This document shows positions 5,868 to 6,630 of a stretch of DNA of 6,630 nucleotides, one piece after another. The position numbers and the translations under genes are program-made. How positions within the stretch are numbered: the stretch's first letter is position 1; every line of letters begins with the position of its first letter. The DNA is from DASPTH01 sp035623515. Its GTDB lineage: Bacteria; Actinomycetota; Acidimicrobiia; IMCC26256; DASPTH01. The notes under the pieces are model-generated. The model made no database searches. It saw only the letters and a list, made by a program, of their open reading frames with translations, and was not told where the DNA came from. The stretch is taken from contig DASPTH010000090.1 in NCBI GenBank assembly GCA_035623515.1, positions 1-6,630 of the forward strand, read 5' to 3'.

Positions 5868-5920
5868 GGCGACCGAAGTGAGCGGAGCGAACGCAGGGAG
5901 CTCGCAGGAGCAACGAGCGT

Positions 5921-5947
5921 CCGCGGCGCAGGTACCCTGCGCCGCGG
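5921..5947 (+). terminator. Perfect 12-bp inverted repeat between pafA and the DUF3866 gene
   Basis: CCGCGGCGCAGG (5921-5932) and its exact reverse complement (5936-5947) flank TAC, giving a very stable stem. No T-run follows in either direction. It lies 75 nt after pafA and 30 nt before the next start, so it could be a T-less terminator for pafA, a bidirectional RNA barrier or an operator for the downstream gene. The stretch before it (5871-5920) has GAGC-type motifs at short, uneven intervals and no ORF I would support. Confidence 0.5.
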
Positions 5948-5964
5948 CGAGCGCGACCCGAGAT

Positions 5965-5970
5965 TAGGTC
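5965..5970 (+). promoter_or_regulatory. Possible -10 element before the DUF3866 gene
   Basis: TAGGTC ends 6 nt before the GTG at 5977, in the same place as the pafA element, but its last base is C instead of the expected T. Shifted by one, TTAGGT with a 7-nt gap fits equally imperfectly. No Shine-Dalgarno is convincing. The TAG at 5965-5967 is in frame and excludes an earlier start. Confidence 0.25.
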
Positions 5971-5976
5971 GCAGGC

Positions 5977-6630
5977 GTGCCTTCGTTCCGGACGGGAAAG
6001 GTCGTGCGGCTGCTCGAGGCGCGGCCGGGTCTCCAACGCGTGGAGGTCGACCTCGGCGACGGGCCCGAGCGCGCGTATGCCCTGACCCAGCTCACCGGTC
6101 CGGTCGGGCTGGGCGACCGGGTCGTCGTGAACACGACCGCGGTGGAGCTCGGCCTCGGCACCGGCGGGTGGCACGTCGTGCACTGGAACCTCGCGCGCGA
6201 CGAGTGGCACGAGGTCGGCGCCGGCCACATCATCAAGGGTCGTTACACGAGCATCCAGAGCGACGTCGGGAGCGCGGAGGAGCACCTGGAGTCGCTGGCC
6301 GAGGTGGAGTCGTTGGGGGGGATGCCGGTCGTCGCGGCAGCCCTGCACAGCCAGGTCCCGGCGGTGGCCGCGGCGTTCAAGGCGCTCGCGCCCGGTCGTC
6401 GCCTCGCGTACGTGATGACCGACGGCGCGGGGCTGCCGCTCGCGATGTCCGACCTCGTCGCCGCGCTGTCGGCGCGGCAGCTGCTCGACGCCACGGTGAC
6501 GTGCGGGCACGCATTCGGCGGCGACTACGAAGCGGTGTCGGTGTACTCGGCCTTGGCGGTGGCGCGCCACGTGGCCGGGGCCGACGCCGCCGTCGTGGGG
6601 ATGGGCCCCGGCATCGTCGGGACCAACACG
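5977..6630 (+). CDS. DUF3866 family protein (3' partial)
   Basis: The frame runs open from GTG 5977 to the window end, giving 218 N-terminal residues. An N-terminal beta-rich part (residues 1-75, with VVRLLEARPGLQRVEVDL and LGDRVVVNTTAVELGLGTGG) is followed by GHIIKGRYTSIQ (83-94), MPVVAAALHSQVPAVAAAFK (116-135), LAYVMTDGAGLPLAMSDL (143-160), CGHAFGGDYEAVSVYSAL (176-193) and GADAAVVGMGPGIVGT (201-216). These blocks match the DUF3866 family as I remember it, an actinobacterial family of unknown function often found near the proteasome cluster. The Gly- and His-rich motifs suggest an enzyme, but no reaction can be named. The start is fixed by an in-frame TAG at 5965-5967. A strong inverted repeat and a possible leaderless promoter precede it. 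Confidence 0.88.
   Translation, partial: MPSFRTGKVVRLLEARPGLQRVEVDLGDGPERAYALTQLTGPVGLGDRVVVNTTAVELGLGTGGWHVVHWNLARDEWHEVGAGHIIKGRYTSIQSDVGSAEEHLESLAEVESLGGMPVVAAALHSQVPAVAAAFKALAPGRRLAYVMTDGAGLPLAMSDLVAALSARQLLDATVTCGHAFGGDYEAVSVYSALAVARHVAGADAAVVGMGPGIVGTNT

Noticed and set aside
4532..5881. 449-codon plus-strand ORF overlapping pafA, and a 288-codon minus-strand ORF at 4395-5261
   Set aside because: Both are shadows of pafA in other frames; the pafA frame has all family motifs.
5830..6570. 246-codon minus-strand ORF at the right end
   Set aside because: It is antisense to the DUF3866 frame, which shows conserved motifs throughout.

Overview
This window is the core of an actinobacterial Pup-proteasome locus. 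The DNA is strongly G+C rich, with GTG starts common and third codon positions mostly G or C. Every recognisable gene of the pathway matches the actinobacterial version. The gene set (dop, pup, prcB, prcA, pafA, then a DUF3866 gene), the start sites that look leaderless, and the break-up of the usually compact cluster suggest a deep-branching actinobacterium such as an Acidimicrobiia member. The clade is an inference; no marker in the window fixes it.

Layout: (1) 2-1441 +, dop, missing about 15 N-terminal codons at the window edge. (2) 1444-1518, five tandem 15-bp units between dop and pup; they lie inside a possible 28-codon small ORF (1443-1529) that repeats the pentapeptide MPGVE and stops 5 nt before pup. 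(3) 1535-1729 +, pup, ending in Gly-Gly-Gln. (4) 1730-1903, a 174-nt gap with a hairpin and a candidate leaderless promoter. (5) 1904-2719 prcB and 2716-3414 prcA, overlapping by 4 nt. (6) 3401-3766 on the minus strand, a DUF2007-like membrane-anchored protein, convergent with prcA and overlapping its end by 14 nt. (7) 3835-4446 +, an unrecognised secreted protein, divergent from the previous gene. (8) 4488-5846 +, pafA. (9) 5847-5976, a gap with two hairpins, one of them a perfect 12-bp inverted repeat. (10) 5977-6630 +, a DUF3866 protein cut by the window end.

How the genes work together: Pup is made with a C-terminal Gln. Dop deamidates it to Glu, and PafA ligates that Glu to lysines of target proteins. 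A ring ATPase (ARC/Mpa, not in this window) unfolds the pupylated targets into the PrcA/PrcB 20S core. Dop also removes Pup from conjugates. All key residues that can be checked are intact: the Dop and PafA catalytic Asp, the PafA N-terminal Glu, the PrcB Thr/Asp/Lys triad and the Pup GGQ end.

The enzymes themselves are ordinary. The unusual parts are the in-frame repeat array in front of pup, the two extra envelope-type genes between prcA and pafA, and a recurring TAG-type -10 element placed 6-7 nt before start codons, which suggests that prcBA, pafA and the DUF3866 gene are separate leaderless transcription units rather than one operon.
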